Source: Sphingomonas ginsengisoli An et al. 2013 (GTDB lineage Bacteria; Pseudomonadota; Alphaproteobacteria; Sphingomonadales; Sphingomonadaceae). Taken from it: a DNA stretch of 64,000 bases. The notes beneath the pieces were generated by a model. It worked only from the letters and a program-made list of their open reading frames with translations, made no database searches and was not told where the DNA came from. The DNA lies in assembly GCF_009363895.1 (NCBI RefSeq), contig NZ_CP045434.1:744001-808000 (forward strand). Reading direction: 5' to 3'. Positions 1 to 10,225 of the stretch are shown here, one piece after another. The stretch's first letter is position 1, and every line of letters starts with the position of its first letter. The translations under genes were made by a program, and so were the position numbers.

Positions 1-1063
1 GGCTGGCGAGGCTCTCGACCGGGCGGCCTTCCGCATCGCGCATCCGCAGCACGCAGAGGAAGGCGCCGAGGGTCATCACGACGTAAACCGCCGAATAGAA
101 TAGCACTGCCTGCGCCCCGGCGCGACCGCCGGCGGCCAGGCCGACCAGCGCGAAGCCGACGTTGTTGATGGAAGAATAAGCGAGCAGGCGCTTGATGTTG
201 GTCTGGCCGTAGGCGGCGACGGCGCCGATCACGATCGAGGCCAGCGCGGCGAAGATCACGATCTGCCGCCACGCGTCGGTCGCCGGCCCCAGCGCGTCGA
301 GGCAGACCCGGGTGCCAAGCAGCACGGCGGCGATCTTGGGTCCGGAGGCGAAAAAGGCGGTGACCGGGGTCGGCGCGCCTTCGTAGACGTCGGGCGTCCA
401 CATGTGGAACGGCACGGCGGCGATCTTGAAGGCAATCCCGGCAAGGGTTAGCGCCAGTCCGACGATGAGCCCGAAGCCAACGTTGCCGCCCGCGAAGCCG
501 ACGCTGATCCCGCTGAACAGCGTGGTCCCGGTGAAGCCGTAGAGCAGCGAGATGCCGTAGAGCAGGATGCCGGAGGCGAGCCCGCCGAGCACGAAGTACT
601 TGAGGCCCGCCTCGGCCGAGCGCGCGTCGTGGCGGCGGTAGGAGGCGAGGACGTATGCGCTCAACGACTGCAGCTCGAGCCCGACGTAGAGCATCATCAG
701 GTCGGTCGCCGAGACCATCACCGAGGCGCCGATCGCCGATAAGAGAATCAGCACCGGATATTCGCCGCTATGCTCGAAATGGCGGTCGAACCAGCCGTGC
801 GCCATGATCACGGCCACCGCCGCGGACAGGTAGATGATGACCTTGCCGAAGGCGGCGAAGCCGTCGGCCGCGAACATGCCGCCAAACATCGGTCCCGTCT
901 GCTGCGGCGCCCCGATCAGAGCGAAGCAAGCGCCGACCAGCGCGGCGACCGCAAGCCAGTGGGTCGCGGACGACCCGCGGCGGGCGAAGGCGGCGACCAG
1001 CATCAGCGCGATGGCCGCGAGCCCAAGGATGACCTCGGGCAGGATGGGTGCGAGACTATGCAT
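1..1063 (-). CDS. nuoN: NADH-quinone oxidoreductase subunit N (3' end cut by window edge)
   Basis: Antiporter-like membrane subunit of complex I, one of the proton-pumping units in the inner membrane. The gene reads leftward from ATG at 1063 (protein begins [11 protein letters not shown]) and stays open to base 1, so about 354 codons are visible and the C-terminus lies outside the window. The translation is hydrophobic throughout, as in the ND2/NuoN family. The start is fixed by a TGATG overlap with the nuoM stop codon, which implies coupled translation. It is the last gene of the nuo operon. The family call rests on position and hydrophobic pattern and is secure. Confidence 0.93.
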   Translation of the reverse strand, partial: MHSLAPILPEVILGLAAIALMLVAAFARRGSSATHWLAVAALVGACFALIGAPQQTGPMFGGMFAADGFAAFGKVIIYLSAAVAVIMAHGWFDRHFEHSGEYPVLILLSAIGASVMVSATDLMMLYVGLELQSLSAYVLASYRRHDARSAEAGLKYFVLGGLASGILLYGISLLYGFTGTTLFSGISVGFAGGNVGFGLIVGLALTLAGIAFKIAAVPFHMWTPDVYEGAPTPVTAFFASGPKIAAVLLGTRVCLDALGPATDAWRQIVIFAALASIVIGAVAAYGQTNIKRLLAYSSINNVGFALVGLAAGGRAGAQAVLFYSAVYVVMTLGAFLCVLRMRDAEGRPVESLAS

Positions 1064-2601
1064 CAGTGCGCGCCCTCGGCTGCGGCATGGTGGGCGGCGG
1101 CGGGCGCGGGATGGCCCGGGGTCGGGCGACTATCGCCCGCGGGCCGGACCCGCTCGAGCCGGGACAGCACGCGGCCAACGTCGGCGCGCATCGGCGCCAT
1201 GAAGCTGTCGGGATAGACCCCCATCCACAATACGATCACCGCGATCGGGGCGAGCAGCCACCATTCGCGCGCGTCGAGGTCGTTCATCGCCTTGGCCTCG
1301 GCAGTGCGCGCGGCGCCATAGCTGATCCGCCAGTAGAGGTAGAGCATGTAGGCCGCGCCGAGGATGATCCCGGTGGTGGCGAAGATCGCGCCCCAGGTCG
1401 ACACCTGGTAGGTGCCCATCATCGACAGGAACTCACCGACGAAGCCGCTGGTCCCGGGCAGGCCGACCGCCGCCATGGTGAACAGCAGGAACAGCAGCGC
1501 ATAGCCCGGCATATTGTCGGCCAGCCCGCCGTACTTGGCGATTTCGCGGGTGTGCATCCGGTCGTAGATCACGCCGACGCACAGGAAGAGCGCTCCCGAC
1601 ACCAGCCCGTGGCTGAGCATCACGATCAGCGCGCCCTCGAGCCCCTGACGGTTGAAGGCGAACAGGCCGAAGGTGACGAACGCCATGTGCGCGACCGACG
1701 AATAAGCGATCAGCTTCTTCATGTCGCGCTGCACCAGCGCGACCAGGCTGGTGTAGACGACCGCAATCGAGCTCAGGAGGAAGATCAGCGGCCATAGCTG
1801 CGCGCTCGCATCCGGGAACATCGGCAGCGAGAAGCGGATGAACCCGTACCCGCCCATCTTCAAGAGCACGCCGGCCAGGATGACCGAGCCCGCGGTCGGC
1901 GCCTGGACGTGCGCATCGGGCAGCCAGGTGTGGACCGGCCACATCGGCATCTTGACCGCGAAGCTGGCGAAAAAGGCCAGCCACAGCCAGGTCTGCAGCC
2001 CCGGCGCGAAATTATACGCCATCAGCGTCGGGATATCGCCTGTCCCGCTGGTGAAGATCATCACCAGCATCGCCACCAGCATCAGTACCGAGCCGAGCAG
2101 CGTGTAGAGGAAGAACTTGTAGCTCGCCTTGATCCGCTCGGCGCCGCCCCAGATGCCGATGATCAAGTACATCGGGATGAGGCCGCCCTCGAAGAAAATG
2201 TAGAACAGCAGCAGGTCCTGGGCCGCGAAGACGCCGATCATCAGCGCCTCCATCAGCAGGAAGGCGGCCATATATTCGGGCACCCGCCGCTCGATGCTGC
2301 GCCAGCTCGCGCCGATGCAGATCGGCATCAGGAACACGCTGAGCATGATCAGCATCAGCGCGATGCCGTCGATGCCAAGGTTCCAGTTGAGATAGGCACC
2401 GCCGATCGGGTGCTTCTCGACAAACTGCCATTGCGCGCCGGCGGGATCGTAGCCTGCCCACATCAGCAGTCCGAGCCCGAACAGCACCAGCGTGGTGATC
2501 AGCGCCGCCCAGCGGGCAGCGTTGGCCTGCACGAACAGGCATGCGATTGCCGCCAGCAGCGGCAGCAGGATCATCGTCGAAAGAAAGGGAAAACCGCTCA
2601 C
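1063..2601 (-). CDS. nuoM: NADH-quinone oxidoreductase subunit M
   Basis: 512-residue antiporter-like proton-pumping subunit of complex I. About 14 membrane helices are visible. The conserved glutamate lies in LLMEALMIG and is followed by [14 protein letters not shown]. The central part carries the family signature [20 protein letters not shown] with its lysine-containing continuation LLKMGGYG. Length is normal for NuoM. It overlaps nuoL by ATGA (2598-2601) and nuoN by one base, so translation of L, M and N is likely coupled. The C-terminal end is rich in Ala and His ([12 protein letters not shown]), which I read as lineage variation. Confidence 0.97.
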   Translation of the reverse strand: MSGFPFLSTMILLPLLAAIACLFVQANAARWAALITTLVLFGLGLLMWAGYDPAGAQWQFVEKHPIGGAYLNWNLGIDGIALMLIMLSVFLMPICIGASWRSIERRVPEYMAAFLLMEALMIGVFAAQDLLLFYIFFEGGLIPMYLIIGIWGGAERIKASYKFFLYTLLGSVLMLVAMLVMIFTSGTGDIPTLMAYNFAPGLQTWLWLAFFASFAVKMPMWPVHTWLPDAHVQAPTAGSVILAGVLLKMGGYGFIRFSLPMFPDASAQLWPLIFLLSSIAVVYTSLVALVQRDMKKLIAYSSVAHMAFVTFGLFAFNRQGLEGALIVMLSHGLVSGALFLCVGVIYDRMHTREIAKYGGLADNMPGYALLFLLFTMAAVGLPGTSGFVGEFLSMMGTYQVSTWGAIFATTGIILGAAYMLYLYWRISYGAARTAEAKAMNDLDAREWWLLAPIAVIVLWMGVYPDSFMAPMRADVGRVLSRLERVRPAGDSRPTPGHPAPAAAHHAAAEGAH

Positions 2602-4649
2602 CGGGCGACCTGCATGATGGCCCAGGTGGCGACGGCGACGAGGCCGAGCAGCATCACCAGGGCATAGCTGTTAAGATAGCCCGACTGAATGCGGGCGGTG
2701 ATGCGGTTGCCGACCCCGACAGCATAGGCGGCGCCATGCGGCCCGAAGCGGTCGATCGTCTGCTCATCCCCGCGATGCCAGAACTGGCGGCCGAGCCACA
2801 GCGCCGGGCGGACGAAGATGAAATGGTAGATCTCGTCGAAATACCACTTGTGCATCAGGAAAGTGTGCAGCGCCCCGGTGGCCGCGATGAAGCGGGCGGG
2901 CGCACCCGTGTCGCGGATGTAGTTGTTCCAGGCGATCGCCAGTCCGATCAGCATCACGACGAAGGGCGTCCACTTCACCCAGGCCGGCACCGCGTGCATG
3001 GCGTGCGCAAGATGCTCGTTGAAGGCGAGGCTGCCCTTCCAGAAGCCGGGGGCTCCTTCCGGATCGATGAAGAAGTGGGAGAAGGTGAAGCCGGCCGCGA
3101 CCGCGCCGAGCGCCAGCACGCCGAGCGGGATCAGCATCGACAACGGGCTCTCGTGTGGGTGATAGCCCGCGTCGCCGGTGGCCGGGACGGCGTGCGCGTC
3201 ATGGCTGCTGTCGCCATGCTCCTCGTCCGGATGGTCGTGGTGGTCGCCGTGCACCGCGTGCTGGATGTGCTCGGAGCCCGCCCAGCGCGCCTTGCCGAAG
3301 AAGGTCAGGAAAATGAGCCGCCAGCTGTAGAAGCTGGTCAGCAGCGCCGCGAAGGCACCCAGCCAGAAAGCCACGTTGCCGGGGACAGTGCCGCTCGCGA
3401 AGGCGCTTTCGAGGATGGCGTCCTTGCTGTGATAGCCGGCGAAGCCGACGCCGAAGATGCCAACACCGGTGATCGCCAGGGTGCCGGCGATCATCGTCCA
3501 GAAGGTGAACGGGATCTTGCGCCACAGCCCGCCGTAATAGCGCATGTCCTGCTCATGGTGCATCGCGTGGATGACCGAGCCCGCGCCAAGGAACAGCAAA
3601 GCCTTGAAGAAAGCGTGGGTGAACAGGTGGAACATCGCCGCGCCATAAGCGCCGACGCCCGCGGCGAAGAACATGTAGCCCAGCTGGCTGCAGGTCGAAT
3701 AAGCAATCACCCGCTTGATATCGTTCTGCACCGTGCCGACCGTGGCGGCGAAGATGCAGGTCGCCGCGCCGACGTAGGTGACCACGTGCATCGCGGTCGC
3801 CGACTGCTCGAACATCGGTGACAGGCGGCAGACCATGAACACGCCCGCGGTCACCATGGTCGCGGCGTGGATCAACGCGCTCACCGGAGTCGGGCCTTCC
3901 ATCGCGTCGGGCAACCATGTGTGAAGGCCGAGCTGCGCCGACTTGCCCATCGCGCCGACGAATAGCAGCAGGCAGAGCAAGGTCATCGTGTCGACGTGCA
4001 TCCCGGCAAAGCCGATGGTCGAGCCGGCCATCGACGGCGCCGCGGCGAGAATCGCCGGGATCGACACGGTCCCGAACACGAGGAAGGTCCCGAAGATGCC
4101 GAGGCTGAAGCCAAAGTCGCCGACGCGGTTGACCACGAACGCCTTGATCGCCGCGGCATTGGCCGACGGCTTGTAATACCAGAAGCCGATCAGCAGGTAG
4201 GAAGCGAGACCGACCCCTTCCCAGCCGAAGAACATCTGAATGAGGCTGTCGGCCGTCACCAGCATCAGCATGGCGAAGGTGAACAGCGACAAATACGCGA
4301 AGAAGCGCGGCTGGCTGGGGTCTTCGGCCATGTAGCCCCAGCTGTAGAGGTGGACGAGGCTGGAGACGGTGGTGATCACCACCAGCATCACCGCCGTCAG
4401 CGCATCCACCCTGAGCGACCAGCTGACGTCGAGCGCGCCCGACTGGATCCAGTGCAGCACCGGGACGACCTGCGCCTGCGCGCTGCCATTCAGGAAGGCG
4501 ATGAAAATCGGCCACGCCAGCGCCGCCGAGATGAACAGCGCCCCCGTGGTGACGGCCTTGGCGGCGGTGCGGCCGATCCACGGGCCGAGCAGGCCGGCGA
4601 CGATGGCCGCCAGCAAGGGCAGGAAAACAAGGGGAACGATGGCGTGCAT
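2598..4649 (-). CDS. nuoL: NADH-quinone oxidoreductase subunit L
   Basis: 683-residue distal antiporter-like subunit of complex I, with the long lateral helix expected at the C-terminus. The N-terminal NADH-Q oxidoreductase domain and the proton-channel signature [20 protein letters not shown] are present, as is the [12 protein letters not shown] motif before the second half. Around residues 459-503 lies a loop of about 45 residues with 11 histidines and many Asp/Glu (from [13 protein letters not shown] to YHPHESP). This is clearly different from the surrounding membrane sequence and may bind metal. Start ATG at 4649 is three bases from the nuoK stop. Confidence 0.97.
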   Translation of the reverse strand: MHAIVPLVFLPLLAAIVAGLLGPWIGRTAAKAVTTGALFISAALAWPIFIAFLNGSAQAQVVPVLHWIQSGALDVSWSLRVDALTAVMLVVITTVSSLVHLYSWGYMAEDPSQPRFFAYLSLFTFAMLMLVTADSLIQMFFGWEGVGLASYLLIGFWYYKPSANAAAIKAFVVNRVGDFGFSLGIFGTFLVFGTVSIPAILAAAPSMAGSTIGFAGMHVDTMTLLCLLLFVGAMGKSAQLGLHTWLPDAMEGPTPVSALIHAATMVTAGVFMVCRLSPMFEQSATAMHVVTYVGAATCIFAATVGTVQNDIKRVIAYSTCSQLGYMFFAAGVGAYGAAMFHLFTHAFFKALLFLGAGSVIHAMHHEQDMRYYGGLWRKIPFTFWTMIAGTLAITGVGIFGVGFAGYHSKDAILESAFASGTVPGNVAFWLGAFAALLTSFYSWRLIFLTFFGKARWAGSEHIQHAVHGDHHDHPDEEHGDSSHDAHAVPATGDAGYHPHESPLSMLIPLGVLALGAVAAGFTFSHFFIDPEGAPGFWKGSLAFNEHLAHAMHAVPAWVKWTPFVVMLIGLAIAWNNYIRDTGAPARFIAATGALHTFLMHKWYFDEIYHFIFVRPALWLGRQFWHRGDEQTIDRFGPHGAAYAVGVGNRITARIQSGYLNSYALVMLLGLVAVATWAIMQVAR

Positions 4650-4652
4650 GGC

Positions 4653-4958
4653 TTATCCGCGCATCTGGTCGGCGGCGTCGATCGCGATCGTGCCGCGGCG
4701 GCGGAAGAAAATGACCATGATCGCCAGCCCGATCGCCGCCTCGGCCGCAGCCACGGTCAGCACGAACATCGCGAACACCTGTCCCTGGAGGTCACCAAGG
4801 AAGGCGCTGAACGCAACCAGGTTGATGTTCACCGCCAGCAGCAGCAGCTCGATGCACATCAGCATCAGGATGACATTGCGACGATTGAGGAAGATGCCGA
4901 GCACGCCGATCACGAACAGGATCGCGGCAACGGTGAGGTAATGCGACAAGCCAATCAC
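4653..4958 (-). CDS. nuoK: NADH-quinone oxidoreductase subunit K
   Basis: 101-residue membrane subunit of complex I (ND4L type) with three helices. The two buried glutamates are visible in [12 protein letters not shown] and [13 protein letters not shown]. The reading frame continues open far upstream, but the real start is GTG at 4958 (protein begins MIGLSHYLT). This GTG overlaps the nuoJ stop codon as GTGA, and it gives exactly the family length. The upstream frame is antisense-like sequence inside nuoJ and should be ignored. Confidence 0.95.
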   Translation of the reverse strand: MIGLSHYLTVAAILFVIGVLGIFLNRRNVILMLMCIELLLLAVNINLVAFSAFLGDLQGQVFAMFVLTVAAAEAAIGLAIMVIFFRRRGTIAIDAADQMRG

Positions 4959-5566
4959 AGCGACATCCCCTCGCCCACCGCCGGCTTGGCCAGCTTGACC
5001 GCGTCCTCCGGCCGCCGCCGGATCTGGCGGTTGGCATTCTGCCCGCGACTGTCGCCGCGGCTGCGGTGGGTCAGCACGATTGCCCCGATCATCGCGACCA
5101 GCAGGACCAGCCCGGCCAGTTCGAACACCGGCAGATAGCGCGTATAGAGCAAGGTCCCGAGCGCCTCGATATTCGGCACAGCGTTGGCCGGCGGCGCGCT
5201 CGCCGAACGCGCAAAGGCCGGGCCAGCCTGGCGCGCTCCGATCGCGATCACGATCTCGGAGAGCAGCACCAGCGCGATCAGCAGCCCGAACGGCAGGTTG
5301 CGGTTGAAGCCCGAGCGCAGCGACGCGAAATCGATGTCGAGCATCATCACCACGAACAGGAACAGCACCGCGACCGCACCGACGTATACAATCACCAGCA
5401 GCATCGCGATGAACTCGGCGCCGGTCAGCAGCATCAGGCCCGCGGCGTTGAAGAAGCCGAGGATCAACCACAGCACGCTGTGCACCGGGTTGCGCGCGAA
5501 GATTACCAGCACGGCGGACGCGATGGTCAGCGTCGCGAACAGGTAAAAGGCAAGGAGAGCGATCAT
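4955..5566 (-). CDS. nuoJ: NADH-quinone oxidoreductase subunit J
   Basis: 203-residue membrane subunit of complex I (ND6 type), located at the junction between the quinone-binding and pumping parts. Five hydrophobic segments are visible. The signature region [20 protein letters not shown] includes the helix that is flexible in complex I. The tail after about residue 165 is charged and Arg-rich ([19 protein letters not shown]). It starts at ATG 5566, 18 bases after nuoI, and overlaps nuoK by four bases. Confidence 0.96.
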   Translation of the reverse strand: MIALLAFYLFATLTIASAVLVIFARNPVHSVLWLILGFFNAAGLMLLTGAEFIAMLLVIVYVGAVAVLFLFVVMMLDIDFASLRSGFNRNLPFGLLIALVLLSEIVIAIGARQAGPAFARSASAPPANAVPNIEALGTLLYTRYLPVFELAGLVLLVAMIGAIVLTHRSRGDSRGQNANRQIRRRPEDAVKLAKPAVGEGMSL

Positions 5567-5584
5567 GTCGGGTTGGCGGGCCGC

Positions 5585-6070
5585 TTAACGGTAGGCCGCG
5601 TCAGCGGCAAGGTTGGCGGCAATCGCCTGTTCCCACATGTCGCCGTTCGCAAGCAGCTTCGCCTTATCGTAGAGCAGCTCCTCGCGGGTTTCTGTGGAAA
5701 ACTCGAGATTGGGCCCTTCGACGATGGCATCCACCGGACAGGCCTCGGCGCATAACCCGCAATAGATGCATTTCACCATGTCGATGTCGTAGCGCGTCGT
5801 CCGGCGACTGCCGTCCTCGCGCGGCTCAGCCTCGATGGTGATCGCCAGCGCCGGACAGACCGCCTCGCACAGCTTGCACGCGATGCAGCGCTCTTCCCCG
5901 TTCGGGTAGCGCCGCAGCGCATGCTCCCCGCGAAAGCGCGGGCTCATCGGCGTCTTCTCGTACGGGTAGTTGATCGTCGCCTTGGGCTTGAAGAAATACT
6001 TCAGAGTGAGGGCATGACCCTTCACCAGCTCCCACAGCGTGAACGACTTGATGAAGTGAGCGACGCTCAT
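5585..6070 (-). CDS. nuoI: NADH-quinone oxidoreductase subunit I (two 4Fe-4S clusters)
   Basis: 161-residue ferredoxin-like subunit of the peripheral arm that passes electrons from NuoG to NuoB. Two classic 4Fe-4S motifs are present: [12 protein letters not shown] (about residues 61-72) and [12 protein letters not shown] (about residues 101-112). The N-terminal amphipathic stretch and [20 protein letters not shown] match the family. Length is normal. Start ATG 6070 sits one base from the nuoH stop codon. Confidence 0.97.
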   Translation of the reverse strand: MSVAHFIKSFTLWELVKGHALTLKYFFKPKATINYPYEKTPMSPRFRGEHALRRYPNGEERCIACKLCEAVCPALAITIEAEPREDGSRRTTRYDIDMVKCIYCGLCAEACPVDAIVEGPNLEFSTETREELLYDKAKLLANGDMWEQAIAANLAADAAYR

Positions 6071-6071
6071 G

Positions 6072-7511
6072 TTAAGCCTTCATATCTTCAAGATTGACGC
6101 AGTCACCCATCAAGGACTTGCTGCCTCGATCAAGGAAGAGGGTCGCGGCTGGAAGGCCGTTCCGCACCACATCGGTCACTGTGAGCGATAGCCCGCGGTT
6201 CCCGGCAGCTTCGATGGGCTTCAGCGCGCCGTTGCCGCCAAACCCATTTCCATGCTCGACGCGAAAACTGTAATTACCTGCAAATTCGGTCGGGGCCAAA
6301 ACCCTTATTTCGTCCGACGTTCTCGATCGATCTAAATAGACTGTGCGCAGCGGGCGCTTCTTTTCAGCGAAGTAGTCTTGCGCGTTTCCGAGCTGGCACG
6401 CGTCGCTCGCGCCGAGTGCGACCATGCGAGCGTAACTAGGCGCGCCCGATACAGGCTCTTGCTGGTTTCCGTACCGGGTCAGCATCAGCCAGCCCGAAAT
6501 AACGACGACGAAGGTGAGGCTGAGGGGCAAGAAGATCTTCCAGCCCAGGCGCATCAACTGGTCGTAGCGATACCTCGGCACGGTCGCGCGGACCCAGCCG
6601 AAGATGAAGAAGAACAGCAGCATCTTCAGCAGCAGCCAGATGATGCCCGGCACAAGGTAAAGTGGCGCCCAGTTCAGCGGCGGCAAGAACCCGCCCCAGA
6701 ACAGGATCGCGTTCAGCGCCGTCATCAGGATGACGTTGCCATATTCACCGAGCCAGAAGAGCGCGAAGCTCATCGAGCTATATTCGGTCTGGAAACCCGC
6801 GACGAGCTCGCTCTCGGCCTCGGTCAGGTCGAACGGCGTGCGGAAGGTCTCGGCCATCGAGCTGATCAGGAACACCACCGCCATCGGGAACAGCAGCGGG
6901 TTGAACCCGAAGCCGTTGAGCAAGCCGAACAGGATGTTGCCCTGCTGCGCGGCGACGATCCCGCCCAGGTTGAAGGTGCCCGCGTAGAGCACCACGCAGA
7001 TCAGCACGAAGCCGATCGAGACTTCGTAGCTGACCATCTGCGCGGCGGCGCGGAGGGCGGAATAGAAAGGATATTTCGAGTTCGACGACCAGCCGGCGAT
7101 GATCACGCCGTAGACGCCAAGCGAGCTCGCCGCGAGGATGTAGAGCAGCCCGACGTTGACGTCGGCCAGCACCACGCCGACCTGGAACGGGATCACCGCC
7201 CAGACGATCAGCGCGGTGGTGAAACTGATGATCGGCGCTAGCAGGAACAGGCCCTTGTTGGCGCTGGTCGGGACGATCGTCTCTTTGAGGAAGACCTTGA
7301 GGCCGTCGGCGAAGCTCTGCATCAGGCCGAACGGTCCGACCACGTTGGGCCCGCGGCGCAGCGCGATGGCGGCCCAGATCTTGCGCTCGGCATAGATGAT
7401 CATCGCCACCGCCAGCATCAGCGGCAGCGCGATTACCAGGATGCCGATCAGCATCGAGAAGAACCACGCCAGCTCGAAGCTCGCGCCCCACGATTGGAAG
7501 AGCGCGGTCAT
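6072..7511 (-). CDS. nuoH: NADH-quinone oxidoreductase subunit H with a 131-residue C-terminal extension
   Basis: Membrane subunit of complex I that forms the quinone chamber. Residues 1 to about 348 are a complete NuoH: eight helices with signatures [19 protein letters not shown] and [20 protein letters not shown]. Usual NuoH proteins are about 340-350 residues and end here. This one runs on for 131 hydrophilic residues (from [15 protein letters not shown] to VNLEDMKA) with two cysteines and no further membrane segment. The DNA of this tail (6072-6470) is visibly less GC-rich, with more A/T third positions than the rest of the operon. With eight helices the tail should face the same side as the N-terminus, probably the periplasm. 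I do not recognise a domain in it. ATGA overlap with nuoG. Confidence 0.93.
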   Translation of the reverse strand: MTALFQSWGASFELAWFFSMLIGILVIALPLMLAVAMIIYAERKIWAAIALRRGPNVVGPFGLMQSFADGLKVFLKETIVPTSANKGLFLLAPIISFTTALIVWAVIPFQVGVVLADVNVGLLYILAASSLGVYGVIIAGWSSNSKYPFYSALRAAAQMVSYEVSIGFVLICVVLYAGTFNLGGIVAAQQGNILFGLLNGFGFNPLLFPMAVVFLISSMAETFRTPFDLTEAESELVAGFQTEYSSMSFALFWLGEYGNVILMTALNAILFWGGFLPPLNWAPLYLVPGIIWLLLKMLLFFFIFGWVRATVPRYRYDQLMRLGWKIFLPLSLTFVVVISGWLMLTRYGNQQEPVSGAPSYARMVALGASDACQLGNAQDYFAEKKRPLRTVYLDRSRTSDEIRVLAPTEFAGNYSFRVEHGNGFGGNGALKPIEAAGNRGLSLTVTDVVRNGLPAATLFLDRGSKSLMGDCVNLEDMKA

Positions 7512-9520
7512 TCCGCAGCCTCCGCAAAGGTGCGGCCGTGGATCAGCTCCTCGCTGCAGCGGTGCATGGTCGGGCTCGCCCGGCAGATGGCGTTGGTCAG
7601 GTAGAAGTCCTTGACTGGCAGCTTCACCGAACCGCTCGCGTCAGCGGCAAGAGACGGCGGCGCCCACGGCAGGTCGACGAGGCCATCACGGCCGAGCTCG
7701 GGCACCTCGGCGACCATCGCCGCGCGCAGCTGGTCGAAGCGGTCGAACGGCAAGGGCTTGCCGATGAGGTCCGACACGGCGCGGAAGATGGTCCAGTCTT
7801 CGCGCGCCTCGCCCGGCGGGAAGCTCGCCTTTTCGCCGCGCTGCACCCGGCCCTCCAGATTGACGTAGGTACCGTGCTTCTCGGTGTAGGCGGCGGCCGG
7901 AAGCACCAAGTCCGCATGGCGCGCACCGGCATCGCCGTGGTGGCCGATATAGACCTTGAACGTGCCCGCGAAGCGCTCCGCCGCGACCTCGTCCGCGCCG
8001 AGCAGCAGCACCAGCTTGGGCGCGGCGTCTTCGAGGTCCTTCAACCCGCCCTTCTGAGCGAAACCGAGCATGATCCCGGCCATCCGACTGGCGGCCGTGT
8101 GGAGCACGTTGAAGCCGTTCCACTCGCCCTTGATCAGGCCAAGGCCATCCACCAGCTTGAGCGCGGCGCCGAACGCGCCTGCAGCCAGCGCGCCGGGACC
8201 GACGATCACGGCGGGCCGTTCAGCCTTGGCGAAGACGTCGGTAACGGCCTTGGGCAGCTTGCCGAGCAACGAGAGATCGTCGCCAATGTTGGTCGCCGGG
8301 TAAGCCAGGTCTGCTTCGGGCCCAACCACGAACACCTGCGCGCCCTGACGGCGGACCGCCTTGCGGATGCGGGTGTTGACCAGCGGCGCTTCCCAGCGCG
8401 GGTTGGAGCCGATCAGCAGGACGACGTCGGCATTCTCGATGCCAGCGACGGTCGAGTTGAACGCCACCGCCGACAGCGAGCTAACGTCATAGTCCATCCC
8501 GCCCTGGCGCCCTTCGAGCAGGGCCGACCCCTGTCCTTCGAGCAGCTTCTTGGCCGCGTACATCGTCTCGGCATCGAGCAGGTCGCCGGCCACCGCCGCG
8601 ATCTTGTCGCCCGCATCCTCGAGCCGGTCAGCGAAGACCTGCAGCGCACCGGCCCAGTCGGTCGCCTGGAGCTTGCCCTCGACCCGCACCCACGGCCGGT
8701 CGAGCCGGTTGCGGACCAGCGCGTCGGCATGATGCCGCGTCTTGTCGCTGATCCACTCCTCGTTCACGTCCTCGTTGATGCGCGGCAGGATGCGCATCAC
8801 CTGCATGCCGCGAAGGTCGAAGCGGATGTTGGAGCCGACCGCGTCCATCACGTCGATGCCGGGCACCTTGCGCAGCTCCCACGGCCGAGCCTCGAAGCTC
8901 TGCGGCGCCTGCAGCAGGGCGCCGACCGGACAGAGGTCGGCGAGATTGCCCGACAGCTCGCTGGTCAGCGCCCGCTCGAGATAGGCGCTGATCTGCGCGT
9001 CCTCGCCGCGATAGAGCATGCCAAGCTCGGGCGTCCCCGCCACTTCCTCGGCGAAACGGACGCAGCGCGTGCACTGGATGCAGCGAGTCATCGAGGTCTT
9101 GATGACCGGGCCCATGTACTTGTCGTCGACCGAGCGCTTGTTCTCGTCGAACCGCGTCGACGAGCGGCCATAGGCCATCGCCTGATCCTGCAGATCGCAC
9201 TCGCCGCCCTGGTCGCAGATCGGGCAGTCGAGCGGATGGTTGATGAGGAGAAACTCCATCACCCCCTCGCGCGCCTTCTTCACCATCGGTGTGTCGGTGC
9301 GGATCACCTGATTGTCGGCGGCCGGCAGCGCGCACGACGCCTGAGGCTTGGGCGGCCCCGGCGCGACCTCGACCAGGCACATCCGGCAATTGCCGGCGAT
9401 GCTCAGCCGCTCGTGATAGCAAAAGCGCGGAATTTCCTTCCCCGCCAGCTCGCAGGCCTGCAGCACGGTTGCCCCTGCGGGAACTTCGAGTTCCTGACCG
9501 TCGACGGTGACTTTAGGCAT
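7508..9520 (-). CDS. nuoG: NADH-quinone oxidoreductase subunit G
   Basis: 670-residue iron-sulfur subunit of the peripheral arm, molybdopterin-oxidoreductase-like but without cofactor. N-terminal 2Fe-2S domain with Cys in [21 protein letters not shown] (about residues 33-52). Then comes the His-containing 4Fe-4S region with [20 protein letters not shown] (about residues 98-117) and [17 protein letters not shown] (about 147-163). The C-terminal half is the degenerate oxidoreductase domain. Length is typical for alphaproteobacteria (about 670-690). Start ATG 9520 is nine bases after the stop of the secreted protein gene that separates it from nuoF. Confidence 0.97.
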   Translation of the reverse strand: MPKVTVDGQELEVPAGATVLQACELAGKEIPRFCYHERLSIAGNCRMCLVEVAPGPPKPQASCALPAADNQVIRTDTPMVKKAREGVMEFLLINHPLDCPICDQGGECDLQDQAMAYGRSSTRFDENKRSVDDKYMGPVIKTSMTRCIQCTRCVRFAEEVAGTPELGMLYRGEDAQISAYLERALTSELSGNLADLCPVGALLQAPQSFEARPWELRKVPGIDVMDAVGSNIRFDLRGMQVMRILPRINEDVNEEWISDKTRHHADALVRNRLDRPWVRVEGKLQATDWAGALQVFADRLEDAGDKIAAVAGDLLDAETMYAAKKLLEGQGSALLEGRQGGMDYDVSSLSAVAFNSTVAGIENADVVLLIGSNPRWEAPLVNTRIRKAVRRQGAQVFVVGPEADLAYPATNIGDDLSLLGKLPKAVTDVFAKAERPAVIVGPGALAAGAFGAALKLVDGLGLIKGEWNGFNVLHTAASRMAGIMLGFAQKGGLKDLEDAAPKLVLLLGADEVAAERFAGTFKVYIGHHGDAGARHADLVLPAAAYTEKHGTYVNLEGRVQRGEKASFPPGEAREDWTIFRAVSDLIGKPLPFDRFDQLRAAMVAEVPELGRDGLVDLPWAPPSLAADASGSVKLPVKDFYLTNAICRASPTMHRCSEELIHGRTFAEAAE

Positions 9521-9529
9521 GATAGTGGC

Positions 9530-10225
9530 TCATTGCTGGGGCACGCTCGGAGCGGAAAGGACCGGCATCAGGCGATACAGTCCGTAGGCAAGCGTCGAGC
9601 GGATGGAATATTTGTTGAGGCTGATCTTCTGGCCGCTCGAAAGACACGGGCCGAGATTCGGCGTCAGCTGCTGCAGGAGCCTGGCCTCGATATCGCCGCC
9701 AACGACGCTGTTCACGAGCGCGAGAACGGTCACCGGGTCCTGTTCGACCACGCATTGGGCGAAATCCTCGGCAAGGTTGCGCGGCGCGTAGCCGGCCTTG
9801 GCGACCAGGCTTTCGGCGGTCGGATGAAGCGCCCTCCGCGCGTCCTTGCGCTCGGGCATCAGGATCAGCGCTTCGGCCATCCCGCCGAGCATCGCCGGCG
9901 GGGCGAAGGTCAGGCGGCGTTCGTCGTTTCCAAGACAGGCATCGACCACGCCCCCATCGGCGAACTTGAACAGCGCCTGCTGCTGTTCGGGGCTCAGGTA
10001 GGGCAGGTCCAAGATCGTCGAGGCAACCTTCGGCCGTTGCGCGGCGCGGCACCGCGCAAATCGGTCCATCGAACGACTGCTCGCATCCTTGCCAGTCAGG
10101 TCGGAGTAATCGACCGATCCCTTCGAATTATCGATCCTGCTACCGATCTCAGGCTCGGCCATCGCCGCTGTCGCCAGCAGGGCAATCGCCGCGAACGTCA
10201 TCGCGCGAAGCGTAACGACACTCAC
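9530..10225 (-). CDS. Secreted protein of unknown function inside the nuo operon
   Basis: I do not recognise this gene. It encodes about 231 residues from GTG 10225, which overlaps the nuoF stop as GTGA. A second possible start is ATG 10201. The N-terminus is a clear signal peptide ([17 protein letters not shown], then EPE), so the product is likely periplasmic. The mature part is soluble and mixed alpha in look, with four cysteines ([33 protein letters not shown]) that could form two disulfides. It sits exactly between nuoF and nuoG, which are normally adjacent, and is on the same transcript. It may be a complex I accessory or merely a passenger gene. Codon use looks native. Function unknown. 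Confidence 0.8.
   Translation of the reverse strand: MSVVTLRAMTFAAIALLATAAMAEPEIGSRIDNSKGSVDYSDLTGKDASSRSMDRFARCRAAQRPKVASTILDLPYLSPEQQQALFKFADGGVVDACLGNDERRLTFAPPAMLGGMAEALILMPERKDARRALHPTAESLVAKAGYAPRNLAEDFAQCVVEQDPVTVLALVNSVVGGDIEARLLQQLTPNLGPCLSSGQKISLNKYSIRSTLAYGLYRLMPVLSAPSVPQQ

Noticed and set aside
2541..5755. Several long plus-strand frames opposite nuoL, nuoK and nuoJ
   Set aside because: Same antisense shadow effect; composition is dominated by Arg, Asp, His and Gln with no recognisable motif.
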